DNA from: DATAWZ01 sp036266975
GTDB taxonomy: Bacteria > Actinomycetota > Thermoleophilia > Solirubrobacterales > Solirubrobacteraceae
Length of the DNA stretch: 32,243 nucleotides
Reading direction: 5' to 3'
Assembly (NCBI GenBank): GCA_036266975.1
Contig: DATAWZ010000218.1
Location: 1-32,243 of the forward strand
The notes under the pieces are model-generated. The model did no database searches. It saw only the letters and a program-made list of their open reading frames with translations, and was not told the DNA's origin. Positions 7,558 to 15,794 of this stretch are shown here, piece after piece. The translations under genes were made by a program, and so were the position numbers. Every line of letters begins with the position of its first letter. The stretch's first letter is position 1.

Positions 7558-9140
7558 GAGGTCCCCTCGCCGTCGACCTCGATGTCCTGCGCCTCGGCGG
7601 CAGCGCGCCCGCGTCCGGCGCCGCCGTGGCCGCGGCCGTTGGCCGCGGCCGTGCGCGGGCGGCGCGTGGTGCGCGGGCGGCGCACCGGCGGCGGGGTCGG
7701 CGCCCCCGGCCAGTTCTCCAGCGTGTGCACGAACATGTCGCGCACGTGCTGGACGTGCTCGCCGATGGTCTCCGGCGTCCACTCGCTCGTGTCGACCGGC
7801 GGCAGGATGACCACCTCCACCGAGCCGGCGTGCATCGCCTGGCCGCCGCGCCACTGCAGCTCGTCGGCATTGCGCATCACGACGGGCACCATCGGCACCT
7901 CGGCCTGCATGGCGATGTGGAAGGCGCCCTTCTTGAAGCGCCCCAGGCGCGGCGTGGTCGAGCGCGTCCCCTCGGGGGCGATGACCAGCGAGAGCCCCTC
8001 ATCGCGCACCTTCTTGACCGCCGGCTCCAGCGCGCGCTTGGCCTGGCCGGTGTTGCCCCGATCGACGAACGCCACACCGGCGAACCAGAACAGCTGGCCG
8101 AAGCCCGGGATGGAACGCGCCTCCTTCTTGGCCACGCCGGTGAAGCCGCCGCGCGCGAGGTTCATCATCACGACCGCGTCGAGCTTGCTGCGGTGGTTGA
8201 AGACGAACACGCACGGGCGAGCCGACCACAGGTGCTCGTGGCCCTCGACGATCTTCACGTCGATCCCGGCGAGCGCCAGGCCGAGGTCGGTGCCGGTGCC
8301 GATCGTCATGTCGAGCATCTGGCGCTTGGAGCGGTTGAGCAGCCCTACGCCGATCCCGAGCCCGAGGCTCGCGGCGAAGCCACCGTAGAAGCCGAACGTG
8401 CGCGCGACGTCCATCGGCCCCGATCCGCGCGAGCGGCAGTGCATGACCGGCCAGCCGCGCCGCTGCGCCTCCGCCTCCAGGCCGGACTGGGGCGAGACGG
8501 CGACCGCGTGGCCGGCGCACTCCAGGAACGGCACGTCCTCCTCGCCGTTGGAGTAGGCGAACGAGCTCGGCAGGTCGATCATCTCGCGCTCGGCGAGCTC
8601 GAGCACCGCCCGCGCCTTGCCCGCGCCCCAGGGCGGGGGGCCCGCGGTCCGGCCGGTGATGACGCCGTCCTCGACCTCGATCTCACTGCAGATGACGTGG
8701 GACGCCTCCAGGGCGCGCGCCATCGGCTCGACCTGGAAGCGGGTCGCCGAGGAGGCCACGACGATCGTGTGGCCCATCGCCTTGTGGGCCTCGGCGACGC
8801 GCCACATCTCGGTGTGCAGCTTCCCGGCGATCGCGTGCTTGAACAGCTTGTCGCCGAGGGCCATGAGGTCTTCTTCCCTGCGCCCGACCCAGGACTGCAG
8901 CGAGAGCTCCAGCAGCGCGCCGAACTCCTCCTCCCCGTCGATGCCGCGCACCGCGGCGAGCACCGTGCGGGCGAGCTCGACCGGGCCGATCTCCAGCCCG
9001 CGCAGCCGGCGCCGGTAGAACTCGACCACCGAGTACCCCTCGATCAGCGTTCCGTCGTAATCGATGAACGCACCGATGCGGGGGCCGCGTGGCGCGGCGT
9101 AGACGTCACGCACGAAATCATCAACCGATCGCTCAGCCAC
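7554..9140 (-). CDS. plsC: Bifunctional HAD phosphatase / 1-acylglycerol-3-phosphate acyltransferase
   Basis: The protein has 528 residues in two domains. Residues about 20-235 form a HAD-IB (SerB-like) phosphatase: DYDGTL (27-32) with nucleophile Asp27, SSAT (130-133), Lys175, and the fourth motif YSNGEED (196-202), where the usual first Asp is replaced as in the mycobacterial homologue as I recall it. Residues about 250-455 form a PlsC domain: NHRSKLD (315-321, HX4D), VAFVDRG (356-362), APEGTRS (388-394) and VPVVMRN (418-424). The last 50 residues are basic and low-complexity. The same fusion is Rv2483c in M. tuberculosis. PlsC makes phosphatidate; the phosphatase might yield diacylglycerol for the WS/DGAT, which is inference. 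The GTG at 9140 overlaps the plsB stop by 8 nt. Confidence 0.9.
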   Translation of the reverse strand: MAERSVDDFVRDVYAAPRGPRIGAFIDYDGTLIEGYSVVEFYRRRLRGLEIGPVELARTVLAAVRGIDGEEEFGALLELSLQSWVGRREEDLMALGDKLFKHAIAGKLHTEMWRVAEAHKAMGHTIVVASSATRFQVEPMARALEASHVICSEIEVEDGVITGRTAGPPPWGAGKARAVLELAEREMIDLPSSFAYSNGEEDVPFLECAGHAVAVSPQSGLEAEAQRRGWPVMHCRSRGSGPMDVARTFGFYGGFAASLGLGIGVGLLNRSKRQMLDMTIGTGTDLGLALAGIDVKIVEGHEHLWSARPCVFVFNHRSKLDAVVMMNLARGGFTGVAKKEARSIPGFGQLFWFAGVAFVDRGNTGQAKRALEPAVKKVRDEGLSLVIAPEGTRSTTPRLGRFKKGAFHIAMQAEVPMVPVVMRNADELQWRGGQAMHAGSVEVVILPPVDTSEWTPETIGEHVQHVRDMFVHTLENWPGAPTPPPVRRPRTTRRPRTAAANGRGHGGAGRGRAAAEAQDIEVDGEGTS

Positions 9141-11448
9141 CGGCAACGAGCACCTCCTCGAGTAGGGCGGCATCGAGCTCCCCGATGCGCACCAGTCGAC
9201 CGAGTACCTCCTGGACCTCAGCCAGGAAGGCCTCGCGGGCGACCCGGACCTCGTCCCGACCGGGGTCGATGAGGTCGCGGTTCGCGGCGAGCGCGAGCGC
9301 GCCGCTGAACAGCTCGCTGGAGACCGATTCGGCCCCGTGCAGCTCGCCCTGCAGCAACATCTGTCGGCCGGTACCCAGGCACTCGGCCACGAACGCGCTC
9401 CGGTCGATCGCCTCGCGCGGGTCATGGGCCACCAGGCAGCGCGCGACCACCAGCTGGGCGTCCAGGAACGAGCGCAGCGCGCGGTGGGCGACCAGGGTGC
9501 GCGACCCCGAGAGCAGCGCGGCCACGTCCCCGCGGCCCTGCACCCGCCCGCGCCAGTCCGGAGCGAGCAGCTCCAGCTCGCGCTCGAGCTCGTGCAGGAA
9601 GCGCCGCTTGGCGGCGAAGAAGAACTCGAACTTGAGCAGGTCGCGCAACGCCAGCGCGTTCTCGCTGGCCGCCTCGAGCAGGTCGCCCTCGATCGGCTCG
9701 CTGGCCAGCCGCACGAGCACGAGCTCGACGATCGCGCGGTTCATGACGTGGTGCAGCGCGCCGTTGCGCGAGAACGCGGCGACCGCGTGGTGGTCCTGGT
9801 CGATGTACCAGACCGGCTCGGGCCCGCCCGTGAACGCGCTCGCCACGCCGGCGCGCACGAGCTCGTCCAGGCCGGCGCGCAGCCCCTCGGGCTGCTCGAG
9901 CACCGAGACGTCGCCGGGCAGGCCGCGCCGGCGCACGTGCTCGAGCAGCGGCGCGGTGACGCGCGCGACCTGATCGAGGGTCAACGCGCGGTCGCGCACG
10001 CCGAGCAGCGCGAAGGTCAGCAGCGAGGGCGCGGTCACCGGGGTCGCGCGGTTGATCCCCTCGCAGATGCGGAAGGCGACCTTCTCGAGCTGGGCGCTGC
10101 CCTCGCCGGCCTCGTCGAGCGCCGTGCGCAGCGAGAAGGCCTCGCCGAAGCTCACGCGCGCGTTGCCCGCGTTCTCGCGCTGCGCGCGCACGTAGTCGGC
10201 GAGCCAGCGCAGCCCCTCGCCCTGCTTGGCCGCGCCGGTCTGCTCGGCGGCCATCGCGCCGACCTCGTGCAGGTGGTCGTAGACGATCGAGACCGGCACC
10301 AGCATCACGTCGTCGGCCCGTTGCTCCTCGATCGCGCGCACGATGTAGCGCAGCAGGCCGAAGCGCGGCGGGCGCAGCTTGCCGGTGCGGGTACGCCCGC
10401 CCTCGATGTACCACTCGATGTTGAAGCGCTTGCTGACCAGGTGGCCGAGGTACTCGCGCACGGCGAGCTTGTAGACCTCGTCGTCGCCGAAGCTGCGCCG
10501 GATGAAGATCACGCCGGAGCGCTTGCCCAGCCCGCCGAGCGGCCAGAAGTTCAGGTTGTCCCCGCCGAGCAGGTGGTTGCGCGGGAAGTCGTGCTGGGAG
10601 AGGACGTCGGCGAGCACGAGCGGGTCGACGTAGGAGCGGTGCGAGGGCAGGAAGATCAGCGCGTGCCGCCGGCCGAGGTCGTGCAGGCGCTCGAGGCTCT
10701 CGTGGTCGACGTGGACCGTCCAGGCCCGGCGGTGCATCGGGCCCATGAGCACGTTGAACAGGTCGATGGCCAGCGGGCTCTGGACGGCGGCGACCTCCTG
10801 CAGGCACTGCTCGGCGTAGGCGAGCACCTCGTCGAAGGGCCGATCGAGCTCCTCGGCGAGCTCATGAACGTGCTCCTGGAATCGCGCCGAGGCGGTGATC
10901 TGCTCGGCGACCAGTCGCGGCACCTTGTAGCGGTCGCCGATGATGGCGCGCTCGGCGCGCTCGCAGGCGAGCGTGGCCTGACGGGCGACGAACTGCGCGA
11001 AGGCGCTCGCGTCGCCCCCCGCGGTCTCGGTGCGAAAGCGCAGGCGCAGCGCCGAGGCGAGCGCGGGCTCGCCGTCGGTGACGCGCACCCGATCGGGCTC
11101 GCGGGCGGCGATCCGCCGCTGCTGGTAGGCCGCCGGGCGGCGCGGGTTGGTGAGCGCAAGCAGGTCGCCGACCCGCATGCGCCGGTCGCCGTCGACCTCG
11201 CGCGGCAGCCAGGTCACGCGCACCGGGACGATCAGCACGTCGCGCTCCTCGGCCAGGCGCGCGGGCAGGCGGCGGTCGCCCCGGTGGATGACCTCGGCGA
11301 CGGGGCGCTGCTCGGCGACCCAGCGGGCGACGAGGTCGCGCTCGACTCCGGTGCGCGTGTCGGCGAGCACGAGAACGTCGCCGCTCGCCGGCGGCGCCGG
11401 CGGCGGTAAGGACATATCGGCGGGAGCCAGCGGGCTGATCGCGTGCAT
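9133..11448 (-). CDS. plsB: Glycerol-3-phosphate 1-O-acyltransferase (PlsB type)
   Basis: This 771-residue protein carries out the first acylation of glycerol-3-phosphate, giving lysophosphatidate, using acyl-CoA or acyl-ACP at the cytoplasmic membrane. The four acyltransferase blocks are intact: HRSYVD (270-275), GVIFIRR (312-318), EGGRTRTGK (349-357) and VPVSIVYD (384-391). Length is close to E. coli PlsB (about 800) and mycobacterial PlsB2. It is the first gene of the lipid operon and is followed, with overlapping codons, by the HAD-PlsC fusion. ATG at 11448 is used; ATG at residue 12 is an alternative, since there is no Shine-Dalgarno. A promoter-like TTGACG-18-TAGGCT lies just upstream. 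Confidence 0.9.
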   Translation of the reverse strand: MHAISPLAPADMSLPPPAPPASGDVLVLADTRTGVERDLVARWVAEQRPVAEVIHRGDRRLPARLAEERDVLIVPVRVTWLPREVDGDRRMRVGDLLALTNPRRPAAYQQRRIAAREPDRVRVTDGEPALASALRLRFRTETAGGDASAFAQFVARQATLACERAERAIIGDRYKVPRLVAEQITASARFQEHVHELAEELDRPFDEVLAYAEQCLQEVAAVQSPLAIDLFNVLMGPMHRRAWTVHVDHESLERLHDLGRRHALIFLPSHRSYVDPLVLADVLSQHDFPRNHLLGGDNLNFWPLGGLGKRSGVIFIRRSFGDDEVYKLAVREYLGHLVSKRFNIEWYIEGGRTRTGKLRPPRFGLLRYIVRAIEEQRADDVMLVPVSIVYDHLHEVGAMAAEQTGAAKQGEGLRWLADYVRAQRENAGNARVSFGEAFSLRTALDEAGEGSAQLEKVAFRICEGINRATPVTAPSLLTFALLGVRDRALTLDQVARVTAPLLEHVRRRGLPGDVSVLEQPEGLRAGLDELVRAGVASAFTGGPEPVWYIDQDHHAVAAFSRNGALHHVMNRAIVELVLVRLASEPIEGDLLEAASENALALRDLLKFEFFFAAKRRFLHELERELELLAPDWRGRVQGRGDVAALLSGSRTLVAHRALRSFLDAQLVVARCLVAHDPREAIDRSAFVAECLGTGRQMLLQGELHGAESVSSELFSGALALAANRDLIDPGRDEVRVAREAFLAEVQEVLGRLVRIGELDAALLEEVLVAGG

Positions 11449-11460
11449 GCGGTCCGGCTC

Positions 11461-11490
11461 AGCCTACGCCGCGAGCGCCGCGCGCGTCAA
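11461..11490 (-). promoter_or_regulatory. Promoter of the plsB-plsC-gpsA-WS/DGAT operon
   Basis: On the minus strand TTGACG (11490-11485) and TAGGCT (11466-11461) are separated by 18 nt, a good housekeeping-sigma match. The -10 ends 12 nt before the plsB ATG, so the leader would be very short. Confidence 0.6.
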
Positions 11491-11512
11491 CGCGACGCCA
11501 CAGCTCGGTCAC

Positions 11513-11527
11513 GTCGCCGCGGGCGAC
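11513..11527 (-). terminator. Hairpin after the zinc-ribbon membrane protein
   Basis: GTCGCC and GGCGAC pair perfectly around a GCG loop, 7 nt beyond the stop at 11535. No T-run follows, so termination would need Rho or another factor. Confidence 0.4.
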
Positions 11528-11534
11528 GCCGCGA

Positions 11535-12584
11535 TCAGCTGATCACGCTGAGCTCGTCGATGGCGACGGACGTCGGCGCCGTGCCGCCCGCCGGGGTCGG
11601 CGGCGCCTGGACGATCCACACCATCACGTGCCGGAACTTCACGCCGGCGCGGCTCAGCGTGACCTTGGTGTGCGCCTTGAGCGTCGAGTCGGCGAGATGG
11701 ATCCAGCCCGGGTCGGTGATCGACGGCGGGTCGGCGCTCTCGCTCGTCCCGTAGACCTGGACGATCATCCCGGGGGTCGAAGTCGAGATGTCGACCTTGG
11801 AGATCGTCTGCGGCGCGCGCAGGTTGATGTCGAGCCCGACGTCCATGTGCGGCGCGGTGGCCGGGTCGACGCCCGCGGTCCACGCGGTGGTCTGATCGCC
11901 GTCGATCGCGCTCGCCGGGTCGCCGAAGGTGACGTTGACGCCGTAGGGGTTGTAGCTGCTGGCGGCGTCGGGGTCGAGCAGGATCTTCTGACCGGGAGTG
12001 ATCACCGGCGAGGGGGGCGGCGTGCTCGTCGAGCTCGTCGTCGTGGTGCTCGTCGAGGTCGTCGTCGTCGTCGGGGTGGTGTTTGCCGGCGTCGTGGTCG
12101 CCGGCGTGCTCGCGGGCGTCGGGGTCGTGGTCGCCGCCGCCGGGGTGGTCGTGGCCGTCGCCGGCGGCGGGGTGGTGCTGATCTTCGGCGGCGTGGTGGT
12201 CACCGGCGGGGGGGTCGTCGTCGTCGCCGCCGGCGGCGGAGTCGCGGCGGCGGCCGGCGCCGGGGGCGCCGTCGCGGTCGCCGTCACCGTGGTGACCGGC
12301 TGGGAGGCATCGCGGTTGGAGTCCGAGGAGAGCGCGGCGTAGCTGGCGGCGACCGCGCCGGCGGCAAGCACGACGGCGGCGCCGATGATCGCCGCAGTCG
12401 AGCGCCACGCGGGCCGGCCGACGAGCGCGCCGGGCATCCCGGCGCCACATTCCAGGCACCATTCCTGGGCGCCGTCCAGCGACGCGCCGCAGCTGGCGCA
12501 GCGGCGCTCGGGGGTGGGCGCGGGCTGCTCCGCTGGCGCGTCGGGCTCTGGCGGCGCGGGCGGGTTTGCGACGATCGGGTTCAC
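11535..12584 (-). CDS. Zinc-ribbon, single-span membrane protein with discoidin-like outer domain
   Basis: The protein has 349 residues. A cytoplasmic zinc ribbon has Cys29-x2-Cys32 and Cys43-x2-Cys46; one membrane span follows at about 64-85. A Thr/Pro/Ser-rich linker (about 95-195) looks like a cell-wall-spanning or glycosylated stalk. The outer domain (about 205-349) contains a stretch like VTFGDPASAIDGDQTTAWTA and a SKVDIST strand, typical of F5/8-type-C-like carbohydrate-binding folds. Such architecture would link an intracellular metal-bound module to a surface ligand. No catalytic motif is seen. The GTG at 12584 is the only reasonable start; no Shine-Dalgarno is apparent. It lies between the lipid operon and the polysaccharide genes; membership of either is unclear. 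Confidence 0.75.
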   Translation of the reverse strand: MNPIVANPPAPPEPDAPAEQPAPTPERRCASCGASLDGAQEWCLECGAGMPGALVGRPAWRSTAAIIGAAVVLAAGAVAASYAALSSDSNRDASQPVTTVTATATAPPAPAAAATPPPAATTTTPPPVTTTPPKISTTPPPATATTTPAAATTTPTPASTPATTTPANTTPTTTTTSTSTTTTSSTSTPPPSPVITPGQKILLDPDAASSYNPYGVNVTFGDPASAIDGDQTTAWTAGVDPATAPHMDVGLDINLRAPQTISKVDISTSTPGMIVQVYGTSESADPPSITDPGWIHLADSTLKAHTKVTLSRAGVKFRHVMVWIVQAPPTPAGGTAPTSVAIDELSVIS

Positions 12585-12673
12585 GTTTGCTGCAATTCTT
12601 GCATCGGGCGCGGGCTACCCGTCGCGATGACGGCTCACGCGCCCCAGGGTTGCGCCTTTACCTGTGGGGAGGT

Positions 12674-13663
12674 TCAGCGCGGCGCGGGCGGTCCGGGAGG
12701 ATCGACGATGTCGCGGCCGGTCGGCTGGAGGCGCTCGTCGAGCTCGAGCTGCCAGTAGTACCGGGTGAACGTGTGGCCGGCGCGGAACTCGCCGACGTGC
12801 GGCTCGATGCGCTCGCCGCCGGCCATGCGCACCATCAACTCGGGGTAGCTGCGCCCAGCGAGCGCGGCGTAGGCCGGGCCCGGAAAGGCGCCGCCGAAGC
12901 GGGTGTTGACGTCGGTGATCCCCAGGCCGATCTCGGGGTCGCGGAAGGCCTGGATCGTGCACGGGCCGCTCACCTTCAGCGCTTCCATGACCGAGCGGCC
13001 GAGCTCGATCAGCTCCTCGTCGTGGATGACCGTCCCCTTGATCGACTCGCCCCCGCGCGACTCGATCATCGTGCGCGGGATCACGTTCAGGCAGCGCCCG
13101 TCCGGATCGCCCAGGCCGTCCATCGAGAACTCCGGGCCGCCCATCGCCCACTGCACCGTCACCGGCTCCTGGACGTAGTCGATGAAGAACTCGGCGTCGC
13201 GCGCGTCGCGCGCGAAGTGGATCGAGCGCGCCCCGGACCCCCGCCGCGGCTTGACCATCACCGGGTAGCGGCTGACCGGCTCGCCGGGCAGCACCGTGGG
13301 CGGCGAGGGCAGTCCGAGCGAGCAGAGCAACTCGTGCGTCTGGAACTTGTCGAACGTCGCACGCGCCACCGCCGAGGAGGGCAGCAGCCCGGGCAGCGTC
13401 CCCTGCTCGCGGGCGCGGGCGAGCACCTCGAGGTCGAGGTCGGTGAGCGGGACGACCGCGCCCACCCCGTGCTCGGCGCACAGCGCGGCGAGCGTCGGGA
13501 CGTACTGCGGGTCGTCGATCATCGGCACCGCCACGCGCACGTGCGCCGCGTACTGCGCCGGCGCGAGCGGGTTGGGGTCGGCGGCGACGGTATGGGTCAG
13601 CGCCGCAAAGCAGGAGACGATGTCGTAGCGCTTCCCGACCCCGGTGAGGACGATGCCCTTCAC
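12674..13663 (-). CDS. ATP-grasp ligase of a polysaccharide locus
   Basis: This 329-residue cytosolic protein has the ATP-grasp layout: a Rossmann-like N-terminus (MKGIVLTGVGKRYDI, 1-15), the central MVKPRRGSGARSI (136-148) with Lys138 as the nucleotide lysine and a Gly-rich loop, and the metal-binding end DVNTRFGGAFP (251-261). It resembles carbamoyl-phosphate-synthase-like and PylC-like ligases, which join a carboxylate to an amine through an acyl phosphate. The substrate is unknown. The GTG at 13663 overlaps the stop of the sugar transferase (GTGA), so the two are probably made together. That suggests a role in modifying a sugar or the glycan with an amino acid or similar group; this is inference. 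Confidence 0.8.
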   Translation of the reverse strand: MKGIVLTGVGKRYDIVSCFAALTHTVAADPNPLAPAQYAAHVRVAVPMIDDPQYVPTLAALCAEHGVGAVVPLTDLDLEVLARAREQGTLPGLLPSSAVARATFDKFQTHELLCSLGLPSPPTVLPGEPVSRYPVMVKPRRGSGARSIHFARDARDAEFFIDYVQEPVTVQWAMGGPEFSMDGLGDPDGRCLNVIPRTMIESRGGESIKGTVIHDEELIELGRSVMEALKVSGPCTIQAFRDPEIGLGITDVNTRFGGAFPGPAYAALAGRSYPELMVRMAGGERIEPHVGEFRAGHTFTRYYWQLELDERLQPTGRDIVDPPGPPAPR

Positions 13664-14295
13664 TTTTCAACCCCCTCCCCCGGATCGCTCCACCCACCCG
13701 ACGCGCCCTTGTACAGCCCATCGCCGCCGAACAGGACGAGCGCGGTGCGCGCGAGGATGCGCACATCCAGTGCCAGCGAGCGATGCTCGATGTACCAGAG
13801 GTCGAGCTCGATCCGCTCCGACCACGGCAGGGCGGCGCGGCCGTTGACCTGCGCCCAGCCGGTGATCCCGGGCCGGACGGCCAAGCGCCCGCGCTGGCGC
13901 TCGGTGTACTGCTCGACCTGGTGCGGGAGCGTCGGGCGCGGCCCCACCAGCGCCATCTCGCCGCGCAGGACGTTGACCAGATTGGGCAGCTCGTCGATCG
14001 AGGTGCGCCGCAGCAGCGCGCCCACGCGGGTGATGCGCGAGTCGCCCTCGGCGATGGCCAGGCCCGCGCCGATGTGCTCGGCGCCCCGCACCATCGTGCG
14101 CAGCTTGATGACCTCGAACGGATGGCCGTCCTTGCCGATCCGGCGCTGGCGGTAGAAGGCGCCGCCCGCGCTCTCGAGCCGGATGGCGAGGATCGCCGCC
14201 GCGAGGATCGGGCTGGTGAGGGCAAGCACGGTCGCCGCGACGAGCACGTCGACGGCCCGGCGCAAGGCCTCGGAGCGATTCGCGGGCCGAGTCAC
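13660..14295 (-). CDS. Undecaprenyl-phosphate sugar phosphotransferase (WcaJ/ExoY C-terminal type)
   Basis: The protein has 211 residues, the short form of the bacterial sugar transferase family. One membrane-associated segment (about 13-38) precedes the catalytic region: KLRTM (64-68), DELPNLVNVLRG (101-112), EMALVGPRP (113-121) and RPGITGWAQVNGR (141-153). The enzyme transfers a sugar phosphate from an NDP-sugar to undecaprenyl phosphate and so starts repeat-unit assembly. The sugar cannot be read; the dehydratase at 26582 might supply a bacillosamine- or QuiNAc-type precursor. The GTG at 14295 has no Shine-Dalgarno, but TAGGTT ends 8 nt upstream, suggesting a leaderless mRNA. Confidence 0.9.
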   Translation of the reverse strand: MTRPANRSEALRRAVDVLVAATVLALTSPILAAAILAIRLESAGGAFYRQRRIGKDGHPFEVIKLRTMVRGAEHIGAGLAIAEGDSRITRVGALLRRTSIDELPNLVNVLRGEMALVGPRPTLPHQVEQYTERQRGRLAVRPGITGWAQVNGRAALPWSERIELDLWYIEHRSLALDVRILARTALVLFGGDGLYKGASGGWSDPGEGVEK

Positions 14296-14303
14296 GGCCC
14301 GCG

Positions 14304-14309
14304 AACCTA
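14304..14309 (-). promoter_or_regulatory. -10 box of the sugar transferase / ATP-grasp pair
   Basis: TAGGTT on the minus strand ends 8 nt before the GTG at 14295. It lies just beyond the end of the frameshifted gene upstream. Confidence 0.45.
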
Positions 14310-14316
14310 CCAGGCC

Positions 14317-14609
14317 TCAGATCGGGTTCGAGACCACCTCGTTGTTGCAGGCGATCAGCGTCCAATGGCCGCCGATCTCGTATCGGAAGCCCGGTGTGCC
14401 ACTCGACCGCGGCCTGAGTCGGATCGCCGCAGCTGCCGGTCGCGTGCACGCTCACCTGGCCGACGTCATTGGTGGCCATCGTCACGCTCGGCTCGGCCGG
14501 GCAGTCGCCGCCGAGGCGGGTCGTGCTGTGCGCGGAGGCCGGGCTCGCGGCGGCAAGTCCACCGCCCACGGCGAGCCCGGCGGCCAGAGCCAGTCCTCGC
14601 GGGGCTCAT
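14317..14609 (-). pseudogene. Small exported protein gene with two frameshifts
   Basis: AAGGAGG (14624-14618) stands 8 nt before an ATG at 14609, but the signal-peptide frame is offset from it by one base. Dropping one C from the CCCC at 14604-14601 joins MSPRG to the hydrophobic run LALAAGLAVGGGLAAA and the ASPASAH cleavage region. Later, dropping one G from the GGG at 14392-14390 joins VEWHTG to FRYEIGGHWTLIACNNE, ending at a TGA at 14319-14317. The restored product would be 96 residues with cysteines at 36, 60 and 87. No family is recognised. Either the gene is decaying or the assembly carries two one-base errors; sequence alone cannot tell. Confidence 0.6.
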
Positions 14610-14669
14610 CTGGTTCGCCTCCTTGGCCGGGGTCGGCCGTCGGCTGCCCCCGGCCCGGGTCGCTGACCC

Positions 14670-15794
14670 TCAGCGCGTCCCCTCGGCGACCTCCCACGCC
14701 GCCTGGGTGCCATGCGCGAGCCAGTCGTAGAGCCCGGCGGCGATCGAGGCCGTGGTCAGGACGTAGTAGCGGGCGAGCAGCGCCGGCCGAGCGTTCCACG
14801 GGCCGAGCGCGGCGACGACGATCACGCCCTGGCCGGCGAGCGCGAGCCGGTGCATCCGGCTGCGGCCAGCGAGCGTGGCGCCCGCGCCGAGGAGCGCGAG
14901 GTGCAGAAACGGCGAGGCGTAGCGCAGCCAGCGGTGGGAGATGATCATCAGCGCGTAGGCCGGCGTGAAGCCGCGCAGGTCGAGCAGGCCGCCGCGGATG
15001 ACGATCGGCCAGGTGTGGCTCATCATCCGCCGCTTGCGCGCGAACTCGCCCTCGATCGAGGGCACCATCTTCTCGGTCGCGTTGGCGGCCGGCGTCTCGA
15101 CCGCGCGCCAGCCGCGCTTGACCAGGTTGAAGGGCAGGCTCAGGTCGTGGCCCATCACCGGGTCGACGACGAGATAGGCCTCGCGACGGGTCGCGTAGAT
15201 CGCCCCGGTGCCGGCGGTGATCGACGACAGCCGCGCCTCGGCGCCGCGCAGCCAGGTCTCAAAGCGCCAGTACAGGCCCTCCTGGTTGGTGCCCCCGTCG
15301 GGATTCTCCAGGTGCACGCGCCCGCAGGCGTAGCCGACGCCGGGCTGGGCCAGCGCGGTCGCCAGCGCGCGCAGCGCGTCGGGCTCCCAGCGCGTGTTGG
15401 CGTCCGAGAAGGCGACGACCGCGCCGCGTGCCCCGGTTACCGCCGCGTCCTGGGCTCGGATCTTGCCGCCGCGCGGCAGCTCGAGCACGAGGTCCGCACC
15501 CGCCTCTCTCGCGCGCTGCGCCGTCGCGTCCCCGCAGCCGTCGCAGGCGACGATCACCTCGCAGGCGATGTCCTGGGCGCGGGCGTCGGCGACCTTGGTG
15601 GCGATCACCTCCTGCTCGTCGTGGGCGGCGATGATCAGCGACACCGGCTCCAGCGGCAGGGGCTGTGGCGGTTCCGCTCCGGCGCGGCGGGCGCGCCGCG
15701 CACGGCGGCGGTCGGCGAGCGCGATCGCCGCCGGGTAGCCGGCCTGCGTCCAGAGGAGCAGCCCCGCGGCGCCCCAGAAGATCGTCCTTCTCAT
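14670..15794 (-). CDS. Membrane glycosyltransferase, family 2
   Basis: The protein has 374 residues. An N-terminal membrane segment (about 4-28) and a basic stretch are followed by a GT-A domain starting PVSLIIAAHDEQEV. DXD-like SDANTRWEPDA, then TGAIYATRREAY, and MGHDLSLPFNLVKRGWRA (general base region) are visible, with several hydrophobic helices in the last 110 residues. This layout is that of processive or membrane-bound GT2 enzymes using NDP-sugars on the cytoplasmic face. Linkage and sugar cannot be predicted. The ATG at 15794 overlaps the stop of the glycosyltransferase upstream (ATGA), so both are one operon. Confidence 0.85.
   Translation of the reverse strand: MRRTIFWGAAGLLLWTQAGYPAAIALADRRRARRARRAGAEPPQPLPLEPVSLIIAAHDEQEVIATKVADARAQDIACEVIVACDGCGDATAQRAREAGADLVLELPRGGKIRAQDAAVTGARGAVVAFSDANTRWEPDALRALATALAQPGVGYACGRVHLENPDGGTNQEGLYWRFETWLRGAEARLSSITAGTGAIYATRREAYLVVDPVMGHDLSLPFNLVKRGWRAVETPAANATEKMVPSIEGEFARKRRMMSHTWPIVIRGGLLDLRGFTPAYALMIISHRWLRYASPFLHLALLGAGATLAGRSRMHRLALAGQGVIVVAALGPWNARPALLARYYVLTTASIAAGLYDWLAHGTQAAWEVAEGTR

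Noticed and set aside
5210..11409. Very long plus-strand open frames opposite the lipid operon
   Set aside because: They are antisense shadows typical of G+C-rich DNA, rich in Arg/Ala/His and without family motifs, whereas the minus-strand frames carry complete catalytic motifs.
12000..12330. Separate plus-strand Val/Gly-rich protein
   Set aside because: It is the antisense reading of the Thr/Pro stalk of the zinc-ribbon protein.
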